DNA of 64,000 nucleotides, taken from Thauera aromatica_A (GTDB lineage Bacteria; Pseudomonadota; Gammaproteobacteria; Burkholderiales; Rhodocyclaceae). How positions within the stretch are numbered: position 1 is the first letter of the stretch; every line of letters begins with the position of its first letter. The notes under the pieces are model-generated. The model was not told the DNA's origin and did not search any database. It was given only the letters and a program-made list of their open reading frames with translations. Below, in pieces: positions 11,884-19,380 of the stretch. The stretch is taken from assembly GCF_023093595.1 (NCBI RefSeq), contig NZ_JALLIK010000102.1:50977-114976 (forward strand), given 5' to 3'. A program made the position numbers and the translations under genes.

Positions 11884-12825
11884 TCAAGCACGCGGGGGCA
11901 GACCCGCGGGCCGCGTGCAGCCGTGCTCGCAGCCGAAGCTCTCGATCTGCAGCGTCATATGGCCGATGCCGAAGCGCTCATGCAGTCCGTGGGCGACTTG
12001 ATCGAGGAAAACCGTGTCGGGTGGGGGGGCGGGCATCACGACGTGGGCGGTGAGCGCGATGTCGCGCGTGCTCATCGCCCACACGTGCAGATCGTGAACG
12101 CTCTCCACGCCGGGCCGGCTCGCGAGCCAGCGATCGACCTCGACCAGGTCGATATGCTCCGGGACGCCATCGAACAGCAGGTGCACCGACTGGCGCAGCA
12201 GTCCCCAGGTGCCGGCGACGATGACGGCGGCGATGACAAGGCTGGCGACCGGGTCCAGCCAGGCCCAGCCCCGCCACAGGTAGAGCGCGCCGCTGGCGGC
12301 GACCCCGAGCGAGACCAGCGCGTCGGCCGCCATGTGGAGGAAGGCACCGCGGATGTTGAGGTCCGAGTCGCGTCCGGCGATGAACAGTGCGGCGGTGAGG
12401 CTGTTGATCAGCACGCCGACGGTGGCGACCGCGACGACGGTCGCACCTTCGATGCCGGTCGGTGCCCGCAGCCGTTCCGCCGCTTCCCAGGCGAGGGCGC
12501 CCATCGCCACCAGCAGCAGCACCGCGTTGGCGAACGCGGCGACAATCGACGCCCGCTGCCAGCCGTAGGTGTGGCGCCGGTCGGGTTTCAACTGCCCGGC
12601 CAGTGCGCCGGCCCACGCCAGCAATAGCCCGGCCACGTCGGACAGGTTGTGTCCGGCGTCGGCCAGCAGGGCGAGCGAGCCGATCTGCCATCCGTAGAAC
12701 GCCTCGACGGCAACGAAGCCCAGGTTGAGGGCGACGCCGATGGCGAACGCGCGGTTGAATGTCGGAGGGCCATGGGCGTGGCCATGCTCGTGATCGCCTC
12801 CGCCGCCGATCGCGTGGGCACTCAT
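11884..12825 (-). CDS. Cation diffusion facilitator (CzcD/ZitB-type) efflux transporter
   Basis: CDF proteins export Zn2+ or similar divalent cations from the cytoplasm by metal/proton antiport. The protein is 313 residues from the start at 12825 (MSAHAIGGGGDHEHGHAHG), with AAGGAGAACC as ribosome-binding site; a longer frame to 13278 lacks homology. The N-terminus is His-rich, a metal-binding feature of this subgroup. Six transmembrane helices follow, with the paired HxxxD metal sites HNLSD (TM2) and HMAAD (TM5). The C-terminal cytoplasmic domain contains SVHDLHVWAMS, typical of the family. The end HERFGIGHMTLQIES with a Cys/His-rich tail CEHGC could bind metal. The exact substrate is not determinable. 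Confidence 0.92.
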   Translation of the reverse strand: MSAHAIGGGGDHEHGHAHGPPTFNRAFAIGVALNLGFVAVEAFYGWQIGSLALLADAGHNLSDVAGLLLAWAGALAGQLKPDRRHTYGWQRASIVAAFANAVLLLVAMGALAWEAAERLRAPTGIEGATVVAVATVGVLINSLTAALFIAGRDSDLNIRGAFLHMAADALVSLGVAASGALYLWRGWAWLDPVASLVIAAVIVAGTWGLLRQSVHLLFDGVPEHIDLVEVDRWLASRPGVESVHDLHVWAMSTRDIALTAHVVMPAPPPDTVFLDQVAHGLHERFGIGHMTLQIESFGCEHGCTRPAGLPPRA

Positions 12826-12986
12826 CGTCCGGTTCTCCTTGCCTCCTTGCGAGGCATAGCGTGACGGCAAGCCGCATCGCACCGCCCGCGTCGATTCGAG
12901 AGCCTGCCGCCCGTTCGCTCGCGCGGGGCCCGCAGGGCACGGCGTGCGAGTGCCGGTGTCGGCCGGATCGAGCGGCGAACGGATCG

Positions 12987-13223
12987 CTACCCGGCCCGCA
13001 GTGCCGTGTCGAGCTGATCGACGAGTTCGGCCCAGTCTGCATCCTCGGCCAGTTTCTCGCGCAGGAAGCTCGCCTGCGCGCTCGTCCAGAACGGGGCGTC
13101 GGCCAGTTTCACGCGCTCGGGCAGCGGCGCGTGGGTGCGGATGAAGGTTTTGATGGCGTCGGCGTCGTCGGGCAGTCCGAGCTGGGCGAACAGATCCTTC
13201 AGTGCGTGTACCGGTGGTTCCAT
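12987..13223 (-). CDS. DUF2789 family protein
   Basis: This 78-residue soluble protein of unknown function matches my recollection of the DUF2789 family: MEPPVHALKDLFAQLGLPDD at the start, then LADAPFWTSAQASFLREKL and DWAELVDQLDTALR. No membrane segment, signal peptide or cysteine is present. It is acidic and predicted mostly helical. The start at 13223 has a strong AAGGAG site 7-8 bp upstream. It stands alone, 161 bp upstream of the CDF gene and 151 bp downstream of acr3 on the same strand. A TATAGT element on the minus strand at 13267-13272 could be its -10. Confidence 0.8.
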   Translation of the reverse strand: MEPPVHALKDLFAQLGLPDDADAIKTFIRTHAPLPERVKLADAPFWTSAQASFLREKLAEDADWAELVDQLDTALRAG

Positions 13224-13374
13224 TCCATTCTCCTTGGCGGCGAAGCGGTTGCGCCACCCTGCTCGAACTATAGTCCATGCCTTTGCGTGTGATCGCCGTG
13301 CTGGCGACTGTCGGCGCGGGCGTGGGAAAAGGAGCGTGGGCGGAGGGAGCGTGGGCGGCGGCGCTCGCCCCGTC

Positions 13375-14457
13375 TCAGGTGGAAGCCGGCAGGACGCGCT
13401 CGTACCAGCGCCGCGTGCGCGTCACCATCTTCACCAGCCACAGCATCACCGGCACCTCGATCAGCACGCCGACCACCGTCGCCAGGGCGGCGCCGGAGTC
13501 GAAACCGTAGAGCACGATCGCCACCGCCACTGCGAGCTCGAAGAAGTTGGAGGCGCCGATCATCGTCGACGGTCCGGCGACGTCGTGGCGCACCTTGAGC
13601 TGGCGGTTCAGCCAGTAGCCGAGCGCGGCGATGAACAGGGTCTGGAGCAGGATCGGCACCGCGATCATGGCGATGATCGCCGGCTGGGCGATGATCGTCC
13701 CGCCCTGGAAGGAGAACAGCAGCACCAGGGTGGCGAGCAGGGCGAGGATGGAGAAGGGGCCGATGCGCGCCAGCGCGGCGTCGAAGACGGCGCGCCCTCG
13801 GCGCAGCAGGTGGGCGCGGATGAACTGGGCGATCGCCAGCGGGATGACGATGTACATCCCCACCGACAGCGTCAGCGTGTCCCACGGCACCGGGATCGAG
13901 GACACGCCCAGCAGCAGGGCGACGATCGGGGCGAAGGCGAACACCATGACCAGATCGTTGAGCGCGACCTGGGTCAGGGTGAAGTTGGCGTTGCCGCGGC
14001 ACAGGTTGCTCCACACGAACACCATCGCCGTGCACGGTGCGGCGCCGAGCAGGATCAGGCCGGCGATGTAGCTGTCGAGCTGTTCCGCCGGCAGCCAGGG
14101 GGCGAACACGTGGCGGATGAAGATCCAGCCCAGCAGCGCCATCGTGAACGGCTTGACTGCCCAGTTCACGAACAGGGTCACGGCCATGCCGGCCTTTTGC
14201 TCGCGCACTTCGTGCAGCGCGCCGAAGTCGATCTTCATCAGCATCGGGATGATCATGACCCAGATCAGCACCCCGACCGGGAGGTTGACGTGGGCGATCT
14301 CGAGCGCGCCGACGGCCTGCGCGATGTCGGGTGCGGCCTCGCCGAAGGCGGTGCCGGCGACGATGCAGAGGAACACCCAGACGCTGAGGTAGCGCTCGAA
14401 GAAACCGATCGGGGCGCCGGCCGCTTTGTTGCCGGCGAATTCACATTGGGCGGGCAT
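13375..14457 (-). CDS. acr3: Arsenite efflux permease, Acr3 family
   Basis: This is the membrane exporter that removes arsenite, ending the ars pathway. It is 360 residues with about ten transmembrane helices and belongs to the BART/Acr3 superfamily rather than the ArsB type: the diagnostic segments are NWAVKPFTMALLGW, LLGAAPCTAMVFVWS with Cys142 (the conserved thiol of TM4), and MIGASNFFELAVAVAIVLYG. The N-terminus MPAQCEFAGNKAAG is cytoplasmic. The start at 14457 fits the family; 102 bp separate it from the arsA stop. It is the last gene of arsR-C-D-A-acr3. Acr3 together with ArsA is a less common pairing than ArsB-ArsA. Confidence 0.95.
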   Translation of the reverse strand: MPAQCEFAGNKAAGAPIGFFERYLSVWVFLCIVAGTAFGEAAPDIAQAVGALEIAHVNLPVGVLIWVMIIPMLMKIDFGALHEVREQKAGMAVTLFVNWAVKPFTMALLGWIFIRHVFAPWLPAEQLDSYIAGLILLGAAPCTAMVFVWSNLCRGNANFTLTQVALNDLVMVFAFAPIVALLLGVSSIPVPWDTLTLSVGMYIVIPLAIAQFIRAHLLRRGRAVFDAALARIGPFSILALLATLVLLFSFQGGTIIAQPAIIAMIAVPILLQTLFIAALGYWLNRQLKVRHDVAGPSTMIGASNFFELAVAVAIVLYGFDSGAALATVVGVLIEVPVMLWLVKMVTRTRRWYERVLPAST

Positions 14458-14559
14458 CGAGGCTCCAGTGGAATGCGGAAATGGGAAATGAGAGGGTGGA
14501 GGAACGGGCGGAAGGTTGGGATGGCTGGAGCGCGAGCCGCCCGGTGTGCGGGGCGGGAA

Positions 14560-16350
14560 CTAGCGGCTGCGCCCGGCGAGTGCCCGCAGGCGGTCGATGC
14601 CGACCGGCTCTTCGGCCTGCAGCGGCACCAGTGCGACGCGGCGGGCATGGTGCTCGCGCACCGCGGCGATCTGCGGTCCTTCTTCGGCGGCACGGTAGGC
14701 GAGCAGGGGCGCGTGCGCAGCGGCTGCGGCCAGGCTGTTGTTGATGATCCACGCCCACGGTTCGATGCCAGCGCGGCGCAGGTCGGCCTGCAGGCGGGCC
14801 GCTTCGAGCACCGGCGTGGTTTCGGCCAGGGTGACGATCAGCACCTTGGTCCGAGCCGGGTCCTGCAACTGCATCATCGGCGTCAGGTAGTGGTGCTCGC
14901 CGCGCTTGTCCATGTTGCGCGCGACCTCGCGGTGGTAAGCGCCGGTGGCGTCGAGCAGCAGCAGGGTGTGGCCGGTGGGGGCGGTGTCCATGACGACGAA
15001 CTTGTGTCCGGCGTCGCGGATGATGCGCGAAAAGGCCTGGAAGACGGCGATTTCCTCGGTGCACGGCGAGCGCAGGTCTTCCTCGAGCAGGGCGAGGCCG
15101 CGCGCGTCGAGAGCCCCGCCCTGGGTAGCGAGCACATCGTTGCGGTAGCGCTCGGTTTCGGCCTGCGGATCGATGCGGCTGACGGCGAGGTGGGCGAGCC
15201 CGCCGGCGAGGGTCTCGTCGAGATGGGCGGCAGGGTCGGAGGTGCTCAGGTGCACGTCGTGGCCGCGGTGGGCGAGCTCCACTGCGATCGCCGCGGCCAG
15301 CGTGGTCTTGCCCACTCCGCCCTTGCCCATCAGCATCACCAGGCCGTGGCCGCCCGAGGCGATCTCATCGATCTGGGCGGAAAGTCCGGGCAGGGCGGGA
15401 AGCGGCTCCGGCGCGCGGTCCAAATGCTGGCCGGCGGCTGTGCTCGTGCCGGCCGTGGTTGCGGCTGCCGGCGCGAGCAAGGTGCGCAGGGCCGCCAGAC
15501 CGACAAGGTTGAAAGGCATCAGCGCGATGCGGTCGGTGGGCAGTGCCCGCAGGACGGCCGGACAGCGATCGAGCGACTCGGCTTCGCGGCGGGCAATCGC
15601 CGCGGCGAGCGCATCATCCTGCACGGCTTCGGCCGGCAGCACGCCGTTGATGACCAGGAACTGGCGCTCGAGGCCGATCGCGGCGAGCTCTGCGTGAGTC
15701 CGTGCGACTTCGTGCAGGGTCGAGGCTTGGGCGCGGGCGACCAGGACGAGGCGGGTCAGGGCCGGGTCGGCGAGCGCATCGACCGCCGCGCGGTATTGCT
15801 GGCGCTGCTTTTCCAGGCCGGCGAGGGGGCCGAGGCAGGAAGCACCGTTGGTATTGTCGTCGAGGAAGCCGGTCCAGGCCCCGGGGAGCTGCAGCAGGCG
15901 GATGGTGTGACCGGTCGGGGCAGTATCGAACACGATGTGCTCGAATGCGTGTGCCAGCCCGCGGTCGGTGAGCAGGCCGGTGAACTCGTCGAAGGCGGCG
16001 ATTTCGGTGGTGCACGCGCCCGAGAGCTGCTCTTCGATGCCGCGCACCACGCTGTCGGGGAGGACGCCGCGGACCGGGCCGACGATGCGTTCACGGTAGC
16101 TGCGGGCGGCCGCTTCGGGGTCGATCTCCAGCGCCGACAGCCGTGGCACGGTGGGAATCGGGGTGATGCGGTTGCCGATCTCGACGCCGAACACCTGGCC
16201 GACGTTGGAGGCCGGATCGGTGCTGACCAGCAGCACCCGGCGCCCGGCATCGGCCAGGCGGACCGCGGTGGCGCAGGCGATCGAGGTCTTGCCGACGCCA
16301 CCCTTGCCGGTGAAGAACAGGTGGCGGGGCGGATGTTCGAGAAAGCGCAT
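14560..16350 (-). CDS. arsA: Arsenical pump-driving ATPase ArsA
   Basis: ArsA is a soluble ATPase that receives As(III) from ArsD and energises the membrane pump. The protein is 596 residues with two homologous halves, each with a deviant Walker A: FFTGKGGVGKTSIA in the first and MLMGKGGVGKTTLA in the second. The DTAPTGHT switch motif occurs in both halves (FDTAPTGHTIRLL and MDTAPTGHTLLLL). A conserved metal-site cysteine lies in each CTEI motif (GACTTEIAAFDEF and SPCTEEIAVFQAF). I place the start at 16350 (MRFLEHPPRHLFFTG) by similarity to the E. coli R773 protein as I recall it; an ATG 15 bp upstream (16365) is also possible, and a longer frame to 16506 is not supported. Confidence 0.95.
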   Translation of the reverse strand: MRFLEHPPRHLFFTGKGGVGKTSIACATAVRLADAGRRVLLVSTDPASNVGQVFGVEIGNRITPIPTVPRLSALEIDPEAAARSYRERIVGPVRGVLPDSVVRGIEEQLSGACTTEIAAFDEFTGLLTDRGLAHAFEHIVFDTAPTGHTIRLLQLPGAWTGFLDDNTNGASCLGPLAGLEKQRQQYRAAVDALADPALTRLVLVARAQASTLHEVARTHAELAAIGLERQFLVINGVLPAEAVQDDALAAAIARREAESLDRCPAVLRALPTDRIALMPFNLVGLAALRTLLAPAAATTAGTSTAAGQHLDRAPEPLPALPGLSAQIDEIASGGHGLVMLMGKGGVGKTTLAAAIAVELAHRGHDVHLSTSDPAAHLDETLAGGLAHLAVSRIDPQAETERYRNDVLATQGGALDARGLALLEEDLRSPCTEEIAVFQAFSRIIRDAGHKFVVMDTAPTGHTLLLLDATGAYHREVARNMDKRGEHHYLTPMMQLQDPARTKVLIVTLAETTPVLEAARLQADLRRAGIEPWAWIINNSLAAAAAHAPLLAYRAAEEGPQIAAVREHHARRVALVPLQAEEPVGIDRLRALAGRSR

Positions 16351-16513
16351 GGCGGCTGGAGTCATGGGGGAAGAAAACCGGAAGGGGCGGCGGGCGGGTG
16401 CGTTGGACGCAAATGCAGCCAGGTCCTGGGCTGCGTGCAGGAAACCTTGCCGGGGAACGCGGGAGTGTGGCGCGGACCCGCCCCCGCAGGGCGGGGACGG
16501 GGGCATGCAGCAC

Positions 16514-16876
16514 TCAGCCGCAGTGGCCGCCGCTGCAGCAGTTGCCGGCCGGCACCGGATTGAGCTTGGGGGAGGATACGCCAGCCCAGCGCGACAGTTC
16601 GGCGCGGTTCGGGTAACGGCCGGCGAGCATCATTTCGCCGTCGACCAGGATCAGGGGCAGGGCGTCCTCGCCCGAGCGTTCGAGGAAGGCCTTGACCACC
16701 GCGTTGGTGGCGAAAGCCTGGGGGTCCATGGCGAGGTTGAAGCGTTCGATGGCGATGCCTTCTTCCTTGGCCCAGTCGAGGTCGGCGGCGGCCTTGGCGA
16801 ACATCGGATCGACGTCGGTGCCGCAGACGCCGGTGGGGCAGCACAGCGCGGGGTCGAAGATCTGGATGGTGCTCAT
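16514..16876 (-). CDS. arsD: Arsenite metallochaperone / trans-acting repressor ArsD
   Basis: ArsD carries As(III) to ArsA and can act as a weak repressor. It is 120 residues with a thioredoxin-like fold. The essential As(III)-binding cysteines Cys12, Cys13 and Cys18 are in place (ALCCPTGVCG). A second vicinal cysteine pair occurs at the C-terminus (NCCSGGHCG, 113-114 and 119). LPLILVDGEMMLAGRYP is the conserved C-terminal strand region. It lies between arsC and arsA, as expected for functional ArsD-ArsA coupling. Confidence 0.95.
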   Translation of the reverse strand: MSTIQIFDPALCCPTGVCGTDVDPMFAKAAADLDWAKEEGIAIERFNLAMDPQAFATNAVVKAFLERSGEDALPLILVDGEMMLAGRYPNRAELSRWAGVSSPKLNPVPAGNCCSGGHCG

Positions 16877-16951
16877 GTTGCGGTTCTCCTATGGAACGTG
16901 CGTGGGTGCCATCCAGGGGGGCCTGCATGGCGGGGATGAAAGCTTGCTGCG

Positions 16952-17437
16952 CTATTTTGCCGGCACGAGGGTGCCGATGCGCGCGAGTTCGCGCCGGAAC
17001 CGTGCCGGGTCCCGTGCGGCAAGGTCGGCCGGCAGGGCGAGGAAGGCTTCGATGCGATGACGCAGGATGCGGTAGGCGGATTCGAACGCGGCGTCGATCT
17101 CGGCCGCCGTGCCGGTGGCCCTGGCCGGGTCATCCACGCCCCAGTGGGCGCGCGGCACCGGGGCCAGATAAACCGGGCAGCTTTCGCCGGCGGCGCTGGC
17201 GCAGACGGTGATGACCACGTCCGGCGTGGCGGGCAGGTCGTGCCACGACTTGCTGCGGTAGCCCGCGGTGGGAATCCCCTCGCGGGAGAGCAGCGCCAGC
17301 GAGTGCGGATGAACGTGACCGGCTGGCTGGCTGCCGGCGCTCATCGCCCGCAGCGGGGCGGGTGCCAGCGCATTGAACGTGGCTTCGGCAAGGATGGAGC
17401 GGCAGGAATTGCCGGTACACAAGAAAAGGACGTTCAT
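16952..17437 (-). CDS. arsC: Arsenate reductase, thioredoxin-coupled low-molecular-weight phosphatase type
   Basis: The enzyme reduces As(V) to As(III). It is 161 residues. The LMW-PTP P-loop is CTGNSCR (Cys7-x5-Arg13) at the N-terminus. Two further cysteines, Cys79 and Cys87, in ITVCASAAGESCPVYL match the intramolecular disulfide cascade of the thioredoxin-dependent (S. aureus pI258-like) class. The start at 17437 overlaps the arsR stop by 4 bp (ATGA); a longer frame to 17836 is the antisense-like readthrough of arsR in another frame. The C-terminal ~50 residues form an Arg-rich helical extension. trxB in this window encodes the matching thioredoxin reductase, though not in this operon. Confidence 0.92.
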   Translation of the reverse strand: MNVLFLCTGNSCRSILAEATFNALAPAPLRAMSAGSQPAGHVHPHSLALLSREGIPTAGYRSKSWHDLPATPDVVITVCASAAGESCPVYLAPVPRAHWGVDDPARATGTAAEIDAAFESAYRILRHRIEAFLALPADLAARDPARFRRELARIGTLVPAK

Positions 17438-17814
17438 GAGTGGCCGGGTCCCTCGGCAGGGCAGTCGAGCGGGGGAAGCAGGGGTGCGAGGCCGGGCTGG
17501 CTGCGGCGGAAGTCGACACATTCTTGCGGACGCCCGGCACAGCAGTTTTCGGTGAGGTAGGCGATGACCGCGAGCATCGCTTCGATGTTGGCGCGGTAGC
17601 GCTGGAAGCGCCCTTCCTGTTCCACCCAGAGGAGCCCGGATTGGGTCAGATTTTTGAGATGGAAGGACAGATTGGTCGGCGGTATGTCGAGCGCGGCGGC
17701 GATTTCGCCCGCGACCATGCCCTGGCGCCCGGCGACCACGAGGCAGCGGTAGACGTCGAGGCGGATGCCGGACGACAAGGCTTCGAAGACCTGCAGGGCG
17801 GTTCGTTTCTCCAT
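17434..17814 (-). CDS. arsR: Arsenic-responsive transcriptional repressor ArsR
   Basis: This is a winged-helix SmtB/ArsR-family repressor that releases DNA when As(III) binds. It is 126 residues. The HTH spans ~33-62 (MVAGEIAAALDIPPTNLSFH, then LKNLTQSGLL), followed by the wing VEQEGRFQRYRA. The classical ELCVCDL metal site in the recognition helix is absent. Instead three cysteines lie near the C-terminus, Cys91-Cys92 and Cys99 (NCCAGRPQEC), resembling the As(III) site of Acidithiobacillus ferrooxidans ArsR. It is the first gene of the ars operon, with an inverted repeat 17-34 bp before its start. Confidence 0.94.
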   Translation of the reverse strand: MEKRTALQVFEALSSGIRLDVYRCLVVAGRQGMVAGEIAAALDIPPTNLSFHLKNLTQSGLLWVEQEGRFQRYRANIEAMLAVIAYLTENCCAGRPQECVDFRRSQPGLAPLLPPLDCPAEGPGHS

Positions 17815-17830
17815 TCGAGTCTTTTTGATG

Positions 17831-17848
17831 ATTCAAATATTATTGAAT
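17831..17848. promoter_or_regulatory. ArsR operator (inverted repeat)
   Basis: ATTCAA-ATATTA-TTGAAT is a perfect 6-6-6 inverted repeat in an AT-rich patch within GC-rich DNA, directly upstream of arsR. ArsR/SmtB repressors bind imperfect 12-2-12-type or shorter palindromes at this location. Autorepression is the likely role. Confidence 0.75.
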
Positions 17849-17927
17849 GGTTGAGATGCTAATCCGGCTTTGCGCACAGTGCAAGCGCGCGGTGCCCGTC
17901 CTGCTGCTGCGGAGCAGCGGGTCCGAT

Positions 17928-17956
17928 TTGCGGGGCATGGCGCGGCCCCCTATAAT
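17928..17956 (+). promoter_or_regulatory. Predicted sigma-70 promoter of tpiA
   Basis: TTGCGG (17928-17933), a 17-bp spacer and a perfect TATAAT (17951-17956) lie 32 bp before tpiA. The region 17849-17927 between the ars operator and this promoter contains no gene. Confidence 0.65.
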
Positions 17957-17988
17957 CCACCGGTTTAGCTTGTAGATGACTACGCCAC

Positions 17989-18726
17989 ATGATCAGACTC
18001 GTCGCCGGCAACTGGAAGATGAATGGCAGTCTTGCCGCCAATCGTGTTCTGCTCGATCGCCTCGAGGCCGTCCCGGAAGTGGAAATCGCGGTGTGCGTTC
18101 CCTATCCCTACCTCGCCCAGCTCCAGCAGCGGCCGGCCGGGTTGGCGCTCGGTGCGCAGGACGTGAGCGAGTTCGCGGCCGGGGCTTATACCGGGGAAGT
18201 GAGCGCGCCGATGCTGGCGGAGTTCGGCTGCCGCTATGTCATCGTCGGTCATTCCGAGCGCCGGGCGCTGTTCAGCGAAGGCGATCTCGCCGTCGGGCGC
18301 AAGGCGTGTGCGGTGCTGGCGGCAGGGATGGTGCCGATTGTCTGTGTCGGTGAAACGCTCGCCGAGCGTGACGCCGGGCAGGCGATGGAGGTGGTCGGGC
18401 GCCAGCTCGCGGCCGTGCTCGAGGTCTTGGGGAGGGCGGCGATGTCGTCCGTCGTGCTCGCTTACGAGCCGGTATGGGCGATCGGTAGCGGGCGTTCGGC
18501 CGGTGTCGGGCAGATCGCCGAAGTGCATGGCGGCATCCGTGCCTGGCTTGCGGCGCATGGAGCCGAGGCGGAATCCGTGCGGATCCTGTACGGCGGCAGC
18601 GTCAAGCCCGGGAATGCGCGCGAGATCTTCGCGGCGGCGAATGTCGATGGCGGCCTGATTGGCGGGGCGTCACTGGTGGCGGGTGATTTCATGGCGATCT
18701 GCCGCGCTGCGGCGGATGCGGCCTGA
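17989..18726 (+). CDS. tpiA: Triosephosphate isomerase
   Basis: TpiA interconverts dihydroxyacetone phosphate and glyceraldehyde-3-phosphate in glycolysis and gluconeogenesis. It is 245 residues with the TIM-barrel signatures: AGNWKMNG (substrate Asn/Lys), VGHSERR with the catalytic histidine, AYEPVWAIGSG with the catalytic glutamate and start of loop 6, and LYGGSVKPGN (phosphate loop). It starts a conserved tpiA-secG-tRNA-Leu-nuo run with a good promoter just upstream. The secG start is 39 bp after its stop. Confidence 0.97.
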   Translation: MIRLVAGNWKMNGSLAANRVLLDRLEAVPEVEIAVCVPYPYLAQLQQRPAGLALGAQDVSEFAAGAYTGEVSAPMLAEFGCRYVIVGHSERRALFSEGDLAVGRKACAVLAAGMVPIVCVGETLAERDAGQAMEVVGRQLAAVLEVLGRAAMSSVVLAYEPVWAIGSGRSAGVGQIAEVHGGIRAWLAAHGAEAESVRILYGGSVKPGNAREIFAAANVDGGLIGGASLVAGDFMAICRAAADAA

Positions 18727-18765
18727 TTGGTTATTTAATCGGTTGGTCTTTTTTCAAGGTTCGTG

Positions 18766-19125
18766 ATGGGCGACTATCTTTTTTCCCTGGTGCTCACTGT
18801 CCATGTGCTGGTCGGTCTGGCGGTCATTGGTCTCGTTCTTGTGCAGCACGGCAAAGGTGCCGACATGGGGGCGGCATTCGGCAGCGGGTCGTCGGGCAGC
18901 CTGTTCGGTTCGTCCGGGTCGGCGAACTTCCTGAGTCGCACGACTGCGGTACTGGCGACGGTGTTTTTCATCACCAGCCTGGGCTTGAGTTATCTCGCCA
19001 GCAACAAGCCGGCTGCGCCTTCCAGTGTCATGGAAGGGGTGCAGGGCGCGCCTGCCGTCGAGCAGGTGCCTGCCGCTCCGAGTGCTCCGGCGGACACCTC
19101 TCCGGCGCAGTCGATTCCCAAATAA
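18766..19125 (+). CDS. secG: Preprotein translocase subunit SecG
   Basis: SecG is the small auxiliary subunit of the SecYEG protein-export channel in the inner membrane. It is 119 residues with two transmembrane helices (~5-25 and ~55-75), the conserved loop VLVQHGKGADMGAAFGSGSS between them and the FLSRTTAVLAT segment. A Pro/Ala-rich tail of about 40 residues follows. I chose the ATG at 18766 over the immediately preceding GTG (18763). Location after tpiA and before tRNA-Leu is typical for proteobacteria. Confidence 0.95.
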   Translation: MGDYLFSLVLTVHVLVGLAVIGLVLVQHGKGADMGAAFGSGSSGSLFGSSGSANFLSRTTAVLATVFFITSLGLSYLASNKPAAPSSVMEGVQGAPAVEQVPAAPSAPADTSPAQSIPK

Positions 19126-19140
19126 TTATGCGTGCGAGCC

Positions 19141-19169
19141 TTTGCGCACTGCGTAAAAAACCGTATAAT
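19141..19169 (+). promoter_or_regulatory. Predicted promoter of tRNA-Leu
   Basis: TTTGCG (19141-19146), 17 bp, then TATAAT (19164-19169), placed 23 bp before the tRNA 5' end. It could also feed the nuo operon by readthrough. Confidence 0.5.
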
Positions 19170-19191
19170 TCTTTGGCTTTCTGAACGAAGC

Positions 19192-19276
19192 GCCGACGTG
19201 GTGAAATTGGTAGACACGCTATCTTGAGGGGGTAGTGGCGAAAGCCGTATGAGTTCGAGTCTCATCGTCGGCACCA
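19192..19276 (+). tRNA. tRNA-Leu (anticodon GAG)
   Basis: The gene is 85 nt with a class II long variable arm. The acceptor stem GCCGACG/CGTCGGC is perfect, the discriminator is A and CCA is encoded. The anticodon stem CTATC/GGTAG encloses loop TTGAGGG, giving anticodon GAG at 19226-19228. The T arm has GTTCGAGTC. Its D-arm and anticodon half is identical to that of the second tRNA-Leu at 48927-49011. Confidence 0.96.
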
Positions 19277-19283
19277 TATTCCG

Positions 19284-19309
19284 GAAACGCCCGCATTTGC
19301 GGGCGTTTC
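19284..19309 (+). terminator. Hairpin after tRNA-Leu, upstream of nuoA
   Basis: GAAACGCCCGC-ATTT-GCGGGCGTTTC is a perfect 11-bp stem with a 4-nt loop, followed by TATGC. It could terminate the tpiA-secG-tRNA transcript partially or separate it from nuo. I see no convincing promoter in the remaining 70 bp before nuoA. Confidence 0.7.
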
Positions 19310-19380
19310 TATGCAGAGCAGCCAAAACAATAATTGCAGCGCATCGTTGACGCTGTCGAACGCAATGGGGGTTTCTGAAC

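Noticed and set aside
13331..13358. Tandem GGAGCGTGGGCGG repeat between DUF2789 gene and acr3
   Set aside because: Only two copies of 13 bp with 15-bp period; too short and GC-biased to assign a function.
13135..16563. 1,142-codon plus-strand open frame opposite acr3 and arsA
   Set aside because: It is antisense to two clear genes, has a low-complexity His/Arg/Gly composition and no recognisable domain.
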